In this document: one piece after another, positions 15,693 to 24,946 of the stretch | How positions within the stretch are numbered: position 1 is the stretch's first letter | Layout of the letters: every line of letters begins with the position of its first letter | From: an uncultured Bacteroidales bacterium | Lineage (GTDB): Bacteria > Bacteroidota > Bacteroidia > Bacteroidales > Paludibacteraceae | Length of the DNA: 61,106 bases | Direction of reading: 5' to 3' | NCBI GenBank assembly: GCA_934716995.1 | Contig: CAKUYO010000012.1 | Coordinates: forward strand, 1 to 61,106 | Notes under the pieces: model-generated | The model's database searches: none | Seen by the model: the letters and a program-made list of their open reading frames with translations, nothing else | Told to the model about the DNA's origin: nothing | Made by a program: the position numbers and the translations under genes

Positions 15693-18212
15693 ATGAAAAA
15701 AACTCTTCTGACAGGATTCGCTGCGCTGATCCTTTTGAGTGTTTCGGCAGAAACACTGCAGCGTTCCTTCTATTTTGATTTCGGCGTAACAGGTGTTACA
15801 AACCGAGGTGGCGCAACCGCTGTGGTTAATCCCGACGGTAATGGCAACTACTGGAACAACATCGGTGCGGAGGTTACGGCAAGTCCTTGGCGGGTAAGCA
15901 AGGATGCCGATTATTCGCTCATTACTGCCGACAACCAGACCACGGCTCTGCACCTTGCCTACACCGGCGATTTGTTTCTCGGTAATGGTGCCGGCGGACT
16001 ATCCACACCCGATGCAGAGAAACTGGGTGACTTGGCGGTGATAAACGCTACACGTGACTATCTTTTTGCTTCAGATGCCCAACGTTGCGGCTTCGTAATC
16101 AGCGGGCTGGATAAGACCAAAGCCTACCAATTCAAGATTTTTGCCAGTCGTGCTGCAACGGATATACGTATATCAAAATACGAAATAGAGGGCTTAACTT
16201 CTACTTCCTCTACATTGCAAGCCGCAGGCAAAGACCTTGGTGGCACAGGCGTAAATCAAAACGTTGGCAATGTGTACTTGAGTGAGATGGTTTTTCCCGA
16301 TACAAAGGGTGAGATTACCATTTACGTATCGGAGGGCGCAAGCAAGACATCCAACAGATGGTATCCCATCAACTGTATGCGTATGCAGGAGTTCTCGGGT
16401 GTTACACCGCCTGTGGTAGTGAAATACGAGGGGCTGATTCTCAAAGGCACGGGCGTAGAGAACAGCAGCATCGATATGTATAGGATTGCCAAAGATGGCG
16501 AGACCGAGAGTCAGAACTTCGAGACATTCTGCACGCTGACCAACGGTGGTACGATTGCTTTCGAGGCTGCCGACGGCACAGCCCTCTATAGTGGCACCGT
16601 GGCTGTCGAAACGGGTGTCTATAATGTCCGTTTCAATACCCAAAGTGCCGAACCCGAATTTGTCAAAATCAATCGCTGCGGCTTGGTGGGCAACGTTACT
16701 ACCGTCGGTTGGAATGCTGCGGGCGTGGCGATGACCTACCGCGGCAACGGTGTTTGGCGCGATACACTCGACCTCGTGCCATACACGGGGAGCGACGCCG
16801 AGCGCGGGCAGTTCTGCTTCAACTCGTCGTGGGACTTGACGGTCAAGACTCGTAACAACGTCGAAGGCATTGTCGGCTACAAACCCGATGAATCGCTCGC
16901 TTCTATCTCTTTGGGCGACATCCCTATGCGCCACGGCAAGAAAATCGTTATCATTGATATGCAGCATTTCACCTACTCATTGGAGTGCGTGGATATTGCT
17001 GACAACAAAATCACTTTCTTCGGTTCGTCGGTCTGCAACGGTCAGGGTGCATCCGAGGTCGGCAATGTCAAGCACGGTTATGCTTGGCAACTCGGGCAAC
17101 TGCTCGCCGGCTACGAGTATTCCAATGCGTCCATCAACGGCAACAATACGACCAACCTGCTTTCCCGCTACAAGGGGCATCTCCTTGCCGACTGCGGCAG
17201 ATATGTGGTCATCGGTCTCGGTCTCGGTAACGAGGGCTTGCACGAAGCCGCTGACAAACAGACGGTTTACGACCAATGGAAGACCAATATGCAGACCCTT
17301 ATCGACCTCTTTGAGGCGGAAGGCAAGTACGTTATCGCTACCAACAACTATCCCCGCGGTGACTACAACGCGACCGACTATGCCTTTGTAAAGAAGATGA
17401 ACCTCGAGATGCACGAATGGGACATCCCTACCATCAATTTCCTCGGTGCTTTGGACAACTGCCAAGGCAATGGTCAGTGGGCGGACGGCTACCAGAACGG
17501 CGACGACATCTACCACCCCAACGAGACCGGGCATACCGAGTTTATGCACGCTTTTGTGCCGTCGCTCTTCGATGCCCTGGCTGCCGGCAAACCGATGCCT
17601 GTCCGTCAGAATGGCGAAGGCTTGCACCTCACTGCTACCGAGACTTTGGGCTTCTCGCCCGAGGCGGCTGTAGGTTCATACACCCTTGTGGTGCGTGTGA
17701 AAACGTCCGCTGCTGGTACATTTGCCAAATTGCGTCTCAACGGAACTGCCACCTCTGTGGCTCTCCCCGCGGCTGCGACGGACGGCAACTGGCATACGCT
17801 GGTCATCTCCCACTATCAGGCTGCCGGTCAGACATACACCTATCTTGATGGCAAGCAGATGGACAAGCAGGAGGACAGTGCACTCCTCGGCGAAGTGGTA
17901 CTCGGTGGTATCGATATGTATATCAACGACCTGATGTTCTACCGCTCTGCCCTCAATGCTGACGAAGTGGCGGCTCTTGAGGAGGGCAAGTTGCTCCGCT
18001 CTTCGCTTGAGATCTATTGTCCGCTCAACAACTATGACCTGACCAATGCCGCGCAATCCTCCAATACGGTTGTCCGCAAAGGTGCGCCCACTGCACTCGA
18101 AAACACCGACAACGGTTATCTTCGTGCCGAGTCTTTCGATGTCCTCGGTCGCACCGTCAATGCCGACTACCGTGGCATCGTTATCCGCGACGGCAAGAAA
18201 GTGCTTAGATGA
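15693..18212 (+). CDS. Secreted multidomain SGNH hydrolase with lectin-like domain
   Basis: 839 residues with signal peptide (MKKTLLTGFAALILLSVSAE). An N-terminal jelly-roll region lies at about 25-230 (RSFYFDFGVTG), followed by SusE/F-like Ig modules to about 430. The SGNH domain has FGSSVCNG (Gly444, Ser445/Ser446), GLGNEG and DIYHP (Asp605, His608). A LamG/concanavalin-like domain lies at about 640-780. The last 25 residues (AESFDVLGRTVNADYRG and GIVIRDGKKVLR) form a tail seen on other exported Bacteroidales proteins and may be a sorting signal. SGNH enzymes are usually esterases; the serine block departs from GDS(L). Start 15693 is preferred to a frame beginning at 15654 because it gives the signal peptide. 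The same SGNH module recurs at 20004. Confidence 0.82.
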   Translation: MKKTLLTGFAALILLSVSAETLQRSFYFDFGVTGVTNRGGATAVVNPDGNGNYWNNIGAEVTASPWRVSKDADYSLITADNQTTALHLAYTGDLFLGNGAGGLSTPDAEKLGDLAVINATRDYLFASDAQRCGFVISGLDKTKAYQFKIFASRAATDIRISKYEIEGLTSTSSTLQAAGKDLGGTGVNQNVGNVYLSEMVFPDTKGEITIYVSEGASKTSNRWYPINCMRMQEFSGVTPPVVVKYEGLILKGTGVENSSIDMYRIAKDGETESQNFETFCTLTNGGTIAFEAADGTALYSGTVAVETGVYNVRFNTQSAEPEFVKINRCGLVGNVTTVGWNAAGVAMTYRGNGVWRDTLDLVPYTGSDAERGQFCFNSSWDLTVKTRNNVEGIVGYKPDESLASISLGDIPMRHGKKIVIIDMQHFTYSLECVDIADNKITFFGSSVCNGQGASEVGNVKHGYAWQLGQLLAGYEYSNASINGNNTTNLLSRYKGHLLADCGRYVVIGLGLGNEGLHEAADKQTVYDQWKTNMQTLIDLFEAEGKYVIATNNYPRGDYNATDYAFVKKMNLEMHEWDIPTINFLGALDNCQGNGQWADGYQNGDDIYHPNETGHTEFMHAFVPSLFDALAAGKPMPVRQNGEGLHLTATETLGFSPEAAVGSYTLVVRVKTSAAGTFAKLRLNGTATSVALPAAATDGNWHTLVISHYQAAGQTYTYLDGKQMDKQEDSALLGEVVLGGIDMYINDLMFYRSALNADEVAALEEGKLLRSSLEIYCPLNNYDLTNAAQSSNTVVRKGAPTALENTDNGYLRAESFDVLGRTVNADYRGIVIRDGKKVLR

Positions 18213-18234
18213 TGCGTAATGCATAGTGAAAAGT

Positions 18235-18267
18235 AAGGTGGATGTAAGGAGGATATAAGGTGGATAG
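18235..18267. repeat. 3 x 11-bp array (AAGGTGGATGT type)
   Basis: Units AAGGTGGATGT, AAGGAGGATAT and AAGGTGGATAG. First of four short arrays filling the 235-base gap between the SGNH and GH30 genes. Confidence 0.8.
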
Positions 18268-18279
18268 AAAGTAAAAAGT

Positions 18280-18312
18280 CCTGTGGATGTCCTGTGGATG
18301 ACGGGTGGATAG
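18280..18312. repeat. 3 x 11-bp array (CCTGTGGATGT type)
   Basis: Units CCTGTGGATGT, CCTGTGGATGA and CGGGTGGATAG. Related to the arrays at 9004 and 18235 through the GTGGAT core. Confidence 0.8.
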
Positions 18313-18321
18313 CACACACCT

Positions 18322-18387
18322 AACCTATAACCAACCTATAACCAACCTATAACGATCCTATAACGATCCTATAACGATCCTATAACG
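18322..18387. repeat. 3 + 3 x 11-bp array (CCTATAAC core)
   Basis: Three AACCTATAACC/G units are followed directly by three ATCCTATAACG units, all 11 bases long. Confidence 0.88.
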
Positions 18388-18390
18388 GAT

Positions 18391-18426
18391 GTCCTTAAAG
18401 ACCTTAACGTCCTTAACGTCTTTAAT
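18391..18426. repeat. 4 x 9-bp array (GTCCTTAAC)
   Basis: Units GTCCTTAAA, GACCTTAAC, GTCCTTAAC and GTCTTTAAT. A five-unit relative is at 59723-59767. Confidence 0.8.
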
Positions 18427-18447
18427 ACAAAATAAAAAAACAGAACA

Positions 18448-19950
18448 ATGAAAATGACTTCAATTCTATTGGCAGCCCTCTTGTTGGCGGCATGCAACAC
18501 CCCTGTGGTTACCCCGCCGGATACCGGTGGCGGACAGGGCGGTGGCACACAAGAGAAGACGCGTGATGTGATGACCTACATCACCACTGCCGACAACACG
18601 ATGCACTTCGACGCTATCGGCAAAGACTTTGCCGAAGGTATGAATATGTCCCCCGAACTGACGCTCACCATCAATCCCAACCAACGCTATCAGAACTTTG
18701 ATGGCTTTGGCGCAGCCATCACGGGTGCTGCTGCCTACAATCTCATGCAGATGTCGCAAGCCAACCGCACCAAACTGCTTCGCGAGACTTTCAGCGTGCA
18801 GGACGGTATGGGCTACAGTTATGTGCGTGTACCTATCGGAGGCAGTGACTTCAACGCCCGCAGCAACTATGACTACACCTGCTGCGACACCAAGGGCATA
18901 GAGAACTTTGCTCTCCAATCGGACGAGAAAGACTACATCATTCCCGTTCTCAAAGAGATTCTGGCGATCAACCCTGACCTCAAAGTGATGGGTACGCCGT
19001 GGAGTTGTCCGCGCTGGATGAAAGTGGACGACATCAACAAGAAAGGTGCGTACACAAGTTGGGTGGGCGGTTATCTCAATCCCGACTACTATCAGGATTA
19101 CGCTACTTATTTCGTCAAGTGGATACAAGCCTTTGAGGCAGAGGGCGTCCGCATCACCAGCGTTACGGTGGAGAACGAGCCGCTCAACTGGGGCAACTCG
19201 ATGTCGCTCTATATGCCTTGGGATCAGGAGCGCGATTTTGTCAAGACCGCCCTCGGACCTGCTTTCCGTGCTGCCGGTTTGCAGACCAAAATCATTTGCT
19301 TCGACCACAACTACAACTACGACGGCAAGGAAGACCAGCAGCAGTACCCGCTCAAGATATACGCCGATGCCGATGCTTCGCAGTACATTGATGGTGCCGC
19401 CTACCACAACTACGGCGGCAGTCCCTCCGAGTTGGAGAATATCCACAAGAAAGCCCCCGACAAGAACCTCTATTTCACCGAGGCGTCTATCGGTACGTGG
19501 AACTATCAGAGTTTCGGTCAGTCACTGATGCAGGAGATGAAAAATACCTGTATGGCAACGGTTACACGCTGGTGCAAAGCCGTGATTGTGTGGAACTTTA
19601 TGCTTGATGACAACGGAGGTCCTCACGGCGGTGCGGGTGCTTGTGCCACCTGCTATGGGGCGGTAGATGTGTCGTCGCGGGACTATACCACGCTCACCAA
19701 ACGCAGCCACTACTATGTCATCGGGCACATCAGCAAAGCCCTCCGCACAGGTTCCACCCGCATCGGCACAACGGGCTATCTGCCCGCCAACGTGTCGGCA
19801 GTAGCCTCCGAGAACCCCGATGGAACCTATGGTCTGGTGCTCTTCAATGAGAGCGACAGCGGCGTTAGTTTCATCATCGACGACAACATCCACCATTTCA
19901 ACATCACCCTCCCCGCACAGAGCATCACCTCCTGCGTCTGGAATAGATAA
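18448..19950 (+). CDS. GH30-family glycoside hydrolase (probable endo-beta-1,6-glucanase), lipoprotein
   Basis: 500 residues. Lipobox LAAC (Cys16) predicts membrane anchoring, with a Gly/Pro/Thr linker after it. The (beta/alpha)8 domain shows YQNFDGFGAAITGAAA, YVRVPIGGSDF and TPWSCPRWMK. The predicted acid/base Glu244 lies in VENEPLNW and the nucleophile Glu345 in YFTEASIGTW. A small beta-sandwich closes the protein (LPAQSITSCVW). This pattern fits GH30, probably subfamily 3 as in fungal beta-1,6-glucan loci of gut Bacteroides; glucosylceramidase-like specificity cannot be excluded. It would cut the polymer at the cell surface before uptake by SusC/D. Confidence 0.88.
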   Translation: MKMTSILLAALLLAACNTPVVTPPDTGGGQGGGTQEKTRDVMTYITTADNTMHFDAIGKDFAEGMNMSPELTLTINPNQRYQNFDGFGAAITGAAAYNLMQMSQANRTKLLRETFSVQDGMGYSYVRVPIGGSDFNARSNYDYTCCDTKGIENFALQSDEKDYIIPVLKEILAINPDLKVMGTPWSCPRWMKVDDINKKGAYTSWVGGYLNPDYYQDYATYFVKWIQAFEAEGVRITSVTVENEPLNWGNSMSLYMPWDQERDFVKTALGPAFRAAGLQTKIICFDHNYNYDGKEDQQQYPLKIYADADASQYIDGAAYHNYGGSPSELENIHKKAPDKNLYFTEASIGTWNYQSFGQSLMQEMKNTCMATVTRWCKAVIVWNFMLDDNGGPHGGAGACATCYGAVDVSSRDYTTLTKRSHYYVIGHISKALRTGSTRIGTTGYLPANVSAVASENPDGTYGLVLFNESDSGVSFIIDDNIHHFNITLPAQSITSCVWNR

Positions 19951-19965
19951 TGCATAAATTGTGGG

Positions 19966-19986
19966 GACGACGCGTCCCGCGTCGTC
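19966..19986. repeat. REP-like hairpin upstream of the second SGNH gene
   Basis: GACGACGCG, TCC loop, CGCGTCGTC: perfect 9-bp stem. It is the second copy of the element at 15659-15679 and begins 38 bases before the start codon. Confidence 0.75.
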
Positions 19987-20003
19987 AAAGAAATTAATAG
20001 AGC

Positions 20004-20990
20004 ATGAAAGTCCGCTTGCATATATTGCTGTTCGCTCTTGTGGTGCTGGTATCGTCCTGCACCACGAGACCGGCACACACCATCTGCTTCTTCGGCTCGT
20101 CAGTGTGCAAAGGGGTGGGGGCGGACTCCCTCTGCGGCTATGCCGACTTGGTGACGGCACGGTTGCCCTATGGTTGGCAGTCTCTGAATATATCTGTCGG
20201 CGGCAACGACACCTACGACCTCCTCGCCCGCTATGACCGCGACCTGCTGCCTGTGCGGGCGAAGTATGTAATCATCGGTCTCAGTCTCGGCAACGAGGGC
20301 TTGCACGAGAAAGGCGAACGCGCCTTGCTCTCCTATCGCGAGAATATGCCCCGCCTGATAGAGCAGTTGCAGCACGACGGGCGCACCGTCATCGTGACCA
20401 ACAACTACCCGCGTGCCGATTTCAATGCAGTGGATTATGACGACCTCTGCGAGGTGAACCTTGAGGTGCAACAGTGGGACGTAACCACTATCAACCTTTT
20501 CGGCACGATTGACGACGGACAGGGACATTGGGCATACTGGAACGGCACCGACATCTACCACCCCGACAACCGTGGGCATCAGGCGTTTGCGTCGGCTTTC
20601 CCGCCCTCTATGTGGCAGGCACTCGACAAGGGCAAGCCATTACCCGAAAGAGTATCTACCGACGGGGACGAGAACGGGGTACATAGTGTTTCCTTCGCGC
20701 CCGAACCGGGCTTGGAGAGTTACACGCTCTGCTATGAGAGTGATGGCGAGTTCCGTTACGAGGTCTTTGCAGGCGCACAGCACCAGGGCGAGATACCCCA
20801 TGCAACATTCCATATAAGTGGCAACAATATCCACCAACTGATGTTCTACCGCTCTGCCATGACCCCGCGCGAGATAGATGCTGTACGTAGCGGCAAAATG
20901 CTGCGTTCGAGTCTCGAACTCTATTGCCCGCTCCTCTGCGGCGATCCCGTCAATTATGCGCAGACAATGAATACAATCACAACTAACTAA
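20004..20990 (+). CDS. SGNH-family hydrolase lipoprotein, paralogue of the upstream SGNH module
   Basis: 328 residues. Lipobox VSSC (Cys19) predicts surface or periplasmic anchoring. The SGNH blocks are FGSSVCKG (Gly31, Ser32/Ser33), GNEG with Asn97, and DIYHP (Asp183, His186). The SGNH part is close to that of the 839-residue protein: YVIIGLSLGNEGLHE and VIVTNNYPRADFNA match position by position. After it, the lectin-like region is degenerate but keeps MFYRSA and GKMLRSSLELYCPL. The gene probably arose by duplication within the locus. The predicted activity is removal of acyl groups from the glycan or its oligosaccharides; this is inferred from family only. Confidence 0.82.
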   Translation: MKVRLHILLFALVVLVSSCTTRPAHTICFFGSSVCKGVGADSLCGYADLVTARLPYGWQSLNISVGGNDTYDLLARYDRDLLPVRAKYVIIGLSLGNEGLHEKGERALLSYRENMPRLIEQLQHDGRTVIVTNNYPRADFNAVDYDDLCEVNLEVQQWDVTTINLFGTIDDGQGHWAYWNGTDIYHPDNRGHQAFASAFPPSMWQALDKGKPLPERVSTDGDENGVHSVSFAPEPGLESYTLCYESDGEFRYEVFAGAQHQGEIPHATFHISGNNIHQLMFYRSAMTPREIDAVRSGKMLRSSLELYCPLLCGDPVNYAQTMNTITTN

Positions 20991-21024
20991 ATAACCAATT
21001 TATTAACAATTAAATTTTAGTATT

Positions 21025-22266
21025 ATGAAAAAGTTTTTTTCTCTTTTCGTAGTCGCTTTGGCAGCACTTTCGCTGAATGCTGCTGACTATTACCTCGTAG
21101 GGGCTGCTACCGGTTGGACACCCGACAATGCTGCCACCAAGTTCACGGAAGTGAAAGCCGGTTCCGGTATGTACAAATTGGAAGTTGCCGACCTGTACGG
21201 CGAGTTCAAAATCACAGTAGATGGCAAATGGCATCCGCAGTTCGGTGCCGCTGCCGCAGGCGAAGGACCGGTTGTCAACGGGGCAGAGTACAAATTGGTG
21301 AAGTGTGTGGATACCGATACCCAGGAGGGCGATGCTCCGGCTAACGCTACATTCCTGATGGGTGAAACCGACATCAAAGATCCGCGTATCCAGGATGCTA
21401 CTATTTATCTTACTGTGGATGGCGACGAGATGTATATTACCGTTACGGGTACTGTTTATGACCATTCTGTTGTTCCTAATGTGTACTATCTTGTAGGTGC
21501 CTGCACCAACAACTGGTCGCTTCAGGACGCTATTCCGTTTGAGGAAAAAGACGGTGTGCTTACTGCCAACGTTCCTAATCTGAACGGTGGCTTTAAGATT
21601 ATCATCAATCGTGAATGGAAAGGGGAGTGGTGTATGAACGATACCAAGAAAGGTTTGGAAATCAATGTGCCTTACACCCTCGGCAAAGTGGACAACCTAA
21701 GTCTCGCCAACCCGTTTGGTACGTATGACAACGCAGTGCTTACGCTTGAGGTGAAAAGCGAAGACGAGTTGGTCCTTACGCTTGTAAGCGGCGAGTTCAA
21801 AGTGATGGAGGCTAACTGGTATCTCCCCGGTGAGCAACTCGGTTGGAATTGCGAGGCAGACCAGCAGTTTGAGCCGGTTGCAAGCAAAGATAATACGTTT
21901 GAAATCCTGGCTGCCGAGTTCGGCGGTGAGTTCAAGGTGGTTTACGGCAACTGGGCGGTAGAGTTTGTGGCAGACGCTGAGGATACCCCTTGGACTATCA
22001 ACCAGGAATATACGTGCGCTCTCAAGGGAACGGGTAAAGATAACATCAAGCCTGCCGACAAAGAAGTGAAATACACCGACTGCACCATCACTCTTGTGGT
22101 GGACTACGAGGCAGTCAGCGCAAAGGTTACCATTTCCTCCGAGATGACCGCACTCAACGATGCAACGCTTACCCAACAGGCAGCCAAAGTGATTGAGAAC
22201 GGACAACTCTATATCGTCAAGGGCGGTGTCCGTTACAACGCACTTGGCACGGTAGTTGCTGAATAA
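21025..22266 (+). CDS. Secreted protein with three SusE/SusF-like modules
   Basis: 413 residues with signal peptide MKKFFSLFVVALAALSLNA. Three repeats of about 120 residues start YYLVGAATGW (about 22), YYLVGACTNNW (about 155) and WYLPGEQLGW (about 273). Each continues to a GEFKI/V strand and a Trp-containing strand, as in starch-binding SusE/SusF domains. The C-terminus has KVIENGQLYIVKGGVRYNAL followed by GTVVAE, a short motif also found at the end of the 697-residue protein at 24947-27040. No lipobox is seen, so surface attachment may rely on the C-terminal motif. Role inferred: glycan binding for this locus. Confidence 0.7.
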   Translation: MKKFFSLFVVALAALSLNAADYYLVGAATGWTPDNAATKFTEVKAGSGMYKLEVADLYGEFKITVDGKWHPQFGAAAAGEGPVVNGAEYKLVKCVDTDTQEGDAPANATFLMGETDIKDPRIQDATIYLTVDGDEMYITVTGTVYDHSVVPNVYYLVGACTNNWSLQDAIPFEEKDGVLTANVPNLNGGFKIIINREWKGEWCMNDTKKGLEINVPYTLGKVDNLSLANPFGTYDNAVLTLEVKSEDELVLTLVSGEFKVMEANWYLPGEQLGWNCEADQQFEPVASKDNTFEILAAEFGGEFKVVYGNWAVEFVADAEDTPWTINQEYTCALKGTGKDNIKPADKEVKYTDCTITLVVDYEAVSAKVTISSEMTALNDATLTQQAAKVIENGQLYIVKGGVRYNALGTVVAE

Positions 22267-22341
22267 CGGATAAATCCCTTTGGGGGAGGAACCTACCGGT
22301 GCGGAGCGGCTGATTACCGCTCTGCATCTCAAAGGAAATTA

Positions 22342-22374
22342 TGCATAGATGTTGCATAAAAACTGCATATTATG
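22342..22374. repeat. Degenerate 3 x 11-bp array (TGCATA core)
   Basis: TGCATAGATGT, TGCATAAAAAC and TGCATATTATG are spaced exactly 11 bases apart. Confidence 0.65.
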
Positions 22375-22518
22375 CATAAAACAGAGGCTTATCAACCCCT
22401 TATCCTATGCTGTCGTTGCCGTCTCGTTGCCGTAAATCCTATTATGAGATAGGCTTTTTTGCATAAACTGTATTAAATGGGGCTAATAAGTCAAATAGGT
22501 CTAATAAGACAAACACAC

Positions 22519-22560
22519 TCGATAATGCCTTTTAATGGTTAATGAATGGGTATTAATGGA
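22519..22560 (+). promoter_or_regulatory. Leader block shared with the GSCFA gene
   Basis: CGATAATGC, TTTTAATGG and ATTAATGGAGAA occur here in the same order and spacing as at 59826-59867. AATGG words are spaced 11 then 10 bases in both. The block lies immediately before the GH3 start region. Confidence 0.5.
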
Positions 22561-22594
22561 GAAAAACGAACTTTTAACGGAAAACCCGCACTAT

Positions 22595-24826
22595 ATGAAG
22601 AAACTGTTTGTAACCCTTTTAGCGGTTCTGGCGTATCTGCTTCCGCTGTCAGCTCAAGTTTATCTCGACCCCAATGCTCCTATGGATGCCCGCATTGAGG
22701 ACGCTCTCTCGCGTATGACCACAGAGGAGAAAATCGCTATTATCCATGCGCAGTCCAAGTTCTCTTCGCCCGGTGTGGCGCGTCTGGGTATTCCCGGACT
22801 GTGGTGCACCGATGGTCCCCACGGTATCCGTCCTGAAGTCAAATGGGACGAATGGGAGCAGGCGGGCTGGACCAACGACTCTTGTTTTGCTTTTCCCGCC
22901 CTTACCTGTCTTGCGGCTACATGGAACCCCTCGTTAGCACAACTCTATGGGCGTTCCCTTGGCGAAGAGGCTCTCTACCGTGGCAAGAACGTGGTGCTCG
23001 GTCCGGGGGTGAATATCTACCGTACTCCGCTCAACGGACGCAACTTCGAGTATATGGGCGAAGACCCGTATCTGTCGTCCGCTATGGTTGTGCCGTATAT
23101 CCAAGGTCTGCAATCCTGCGGAGTGGCTGCGTGCGTGAAGCATTTTGCGCTCAACAACCAGGAGGGCAACCGCCATACTGTCAATGTTACGGTGTCCGAC
23201 CGCGCCCTCTATGAGATCTACCTTCCCGCTTTCCGTGCTGCGGTGGAGCAAGGCAATACTTGGTCTGTCATGGGGGCGTACAACAAATATCAAGGGCAGT
23301 ATGCCTGCCACAACCACCGCCTGCTGATAGACATTCTGCGGGGTGAGTGGCATTTCGACGGCGCAGTCATCTCCGACTGGGGCGGCACGCTCTCTACCGA
23401 CGAGGCGATCCGCAACGGGCTTGACCTCGAGTTCGGTTCGTGGACGGACGGACTCACCGACGGCACCTCCAACGCCTATGATATGTACTATCTCGCGCAG
23501 CCGTACCTGAAAAAGATACGCAGCGGCGAGGTGGGGACGGAGGAATTGGACGACAAAGTGCGCCATGTCTTGCGCCTAATCTTCCGCACTTCCATGAACC
23601 CCAACCGCGGTTTTGGCAGCCTCTGTTCCGAGGCACATATCGCCGCAGGCCGTGCGGTGGCTGACGAGGGTATCGTACTTCTCAAAAATGACCATATTCT
23701 GCCATTGCAGGAAGGCAAACGTATTCTCGTAGTGGGGGAGAATGCCATCAAGCAGATGACGGTCGGTGGCGGCTCGTCGTCGCTCAAGGCTAAATATGAA
23801 ATCTCTCCGCTTCAGGGTATCCGTGAGCGTGCGGGTGAAGCCAACGTGCGCTATGTGCGTGGTTATGTGGGTGATACGGGCGGCGAGTACAATGGTGTTA
23901 CTACCGGTCAAGACCTCACCGACCACCGCTCTGCGGCGGAACTGACCGATGAGGCAGTCGCTGCGGCGCATGAAGCTGATGTGGTCATTTTCGTCGGCGG
24001 TCTCAACAAAGCCGAACATCAGGACGCCGAGGGCAGCGACCGTCTGCAATACGACCTGCCCTACGGACAACCCGAACTGATCACCGCCTTGGCTAAAGCC
24101 AACAAGAACCTTGTGGTAGTGATTCTCTCGGGTAATGCGTACGCCACGCCGTGGCTGCCTGAGACCGCAGGTCTGTTGCAGGCGTGGTTCAGCGGTTCAG
24201 AGACAGGACACGCTATCGCCGATATCCTCTTTGGCGATGTCAATCCGTCGGGGCGTCTGCCGTTCACGTTTATGCCTTCGCTCACCGACTATCCCGCTCA
24301 CCAATATGGTGCCGCTGCTTACCCCGGTATCAATGACGAAGTGGAGTACAAAGACGACATCTTTGTCGGCTACCGCTATGCCGATCTCTATGGTCGCAAA
24401 CGCCCGCTCAAATACACAAGCCAAGGCGTGGCATACACCATCAACGCCCCCAAGCATCAGCCTGTCTTCCCATTCGGCTACGGTTTGAGTTATACTACGT
24501 TTGACTACTCCGATGCCACTTTGTCCGGCAATACCGTTTCTGTGAATATCACCAATACGGGTTCCCGCGAGGGCAAAGAGGTGGTGCAACTCTATATATC
24601 CGACCGCAAGTCGTCGCTCGTCCGCCCTATGAAAGAACTGAAAGCCTTTGAGAAAATATCCCTGCAACCGGGCGAGACCAAAACCGTGCATTTCACCGTT
24701 ACCGATGATATGCTTTCCTATTTCGACCCCGATTTGCACCAATGGACGCTCGAACCGGGCACTTTCGATCTGCTCATCGGTAGCAGTAGCGCTGCTATCC
24801 ATGCTTCTGTTCCCTACAAACGTTAA
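22595..24826 (+). CDS. GH3-family beta-glucosidase, exported
   Basis: 743 residues with a signal peptide (MKKLFVTLLAVLAYLLPLSA). The N-terminal TIM barrel shows RIEDALSRMTTEEKI, GPGVNIYRTPLNGRNFEYMG and KHFALNNQE. The predicted nucleophile is Asp261 in VISDWGG. The second alpha/beta domain follows (KNDHILPLQEGKRILVVG), with GSETGHAIADILFGDVNPSG, then a fibronectin-III-like C-terminal domain (NTGSREGKEVVQLY). It would release glucose from beta-gluco-oligosaccharides in the periplasm. A start at 22556 would add 13 residues before the signal peptide; 22595 is preferred. Last gene of the locus, followed by a bidirectional terminator. Confidence 0.94.
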   Translation: MKKLFVTLLAVLAYLLPLSAQVYLDPNAPMDARIEDALSRMTTEEKIAIIHAQSKFSSPGVARLGIPGLWCTDGPHGIRPEVKWDEWEQAGWTNDSCFAFPALTCLAATWNPSLAQLYGRSLGEEALYRGKNVVLGPGVNIYRTPLNGRNFEYMGEDPYLSSAMVVPYIQGLQSCGVAACVKHFALNNQEGNRHTVNVTVSDRALYEIYLPAFRAAVEQGNTWSVMGAYNKYQGQYACHNHRLLIDILRGEWHFDGAVISDWGGTLSTDEAIRNGLDLEFGSWTDGLTDGTSNAYDMYYLAQPYLKKIRSGEVGTEELDDKVRHVLRLIFRTSMNPNRGFGSLCSEAHIAAGRAVADEGIVLLKNDHILPLQEGKRILVVGENAIKQMTVGGGSSSLKAKYEISPLQGIRERAGEANVRYVRGYVGDTGGEYNGVTTGQDLTDHRSAAELTDEAVAAAHEADVVIFVGGLNKAEHQDAEGSDRLQYDLPYGQPELITALAKANKNLVVVILSGNAYATPWLPETAGLLQAWFSGSETGHAIADILFGDVNPSGRLPFTFMPSLTDYPAHQYGAAAYPGINDEVEYKDDIFVGYRYADLYGRKRPLKYTSQGVAYTINAPKHQPVFPFGYGLSYTTFDYSDATLSGNTVSVNITNTGSREGKEVVQLYISDRKSSLVRPMKELKAFEKISLQPGETKTVHFTVTDDMLSYFDPDLHQWTLEPGTFDLLIGSSSAAIHASVPYKR

Positions 24827-24862
24827 TCCAAGGTACAATAAAAAATAGTGTTGTTTTCAGAA

Positions 24863-24900
24863 ACAGGCTGCCTGACATTCATCGGGCAGCCTGTTCTTTT
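24863..24900. terminator. Bidirectional terminator between convergent genes
   Basis: ACAGGCTGCC at 24863-24872 pairs with GGCAGCCTGT at 24885-24894, followed by TCTTTT. It ends the GH3 transcript and faces the minus-strand gene ending at 24947. Confidence 0.85.
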
Positions 24901-24946
24901 GCTGTTATGGCAACGCACTCTATTATTCTATAATTCTATGTTTCTA

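Larger units (their letters stand above)
22267..22594. other. Intergenic space before the GH3 gene
   Basis: It holds an 11-bp array (22342-22374), duplicated CGTTGCCGT words near 22422, a short CCTAT/ATAGG hairpin followed by six T at about 22439-22461 (possible weak terminator), and a leader block at 22519-22560 shared with the GSCFA gene. No confident promoter box pair was found. Confidence 0.5.

Noticed and set aside
18213..18447. CRISPR array
   Set aside because: The units are 9-11 bases with no spacers and no cas genes; they are direct short tandem arrays.
9149..24900. Glycan locus as an integrative element inserted at tRNA-Pro
   Set aside because: No integrase gene and no repeated tRNA 3' end were seen; adjacency alone is not evidence.
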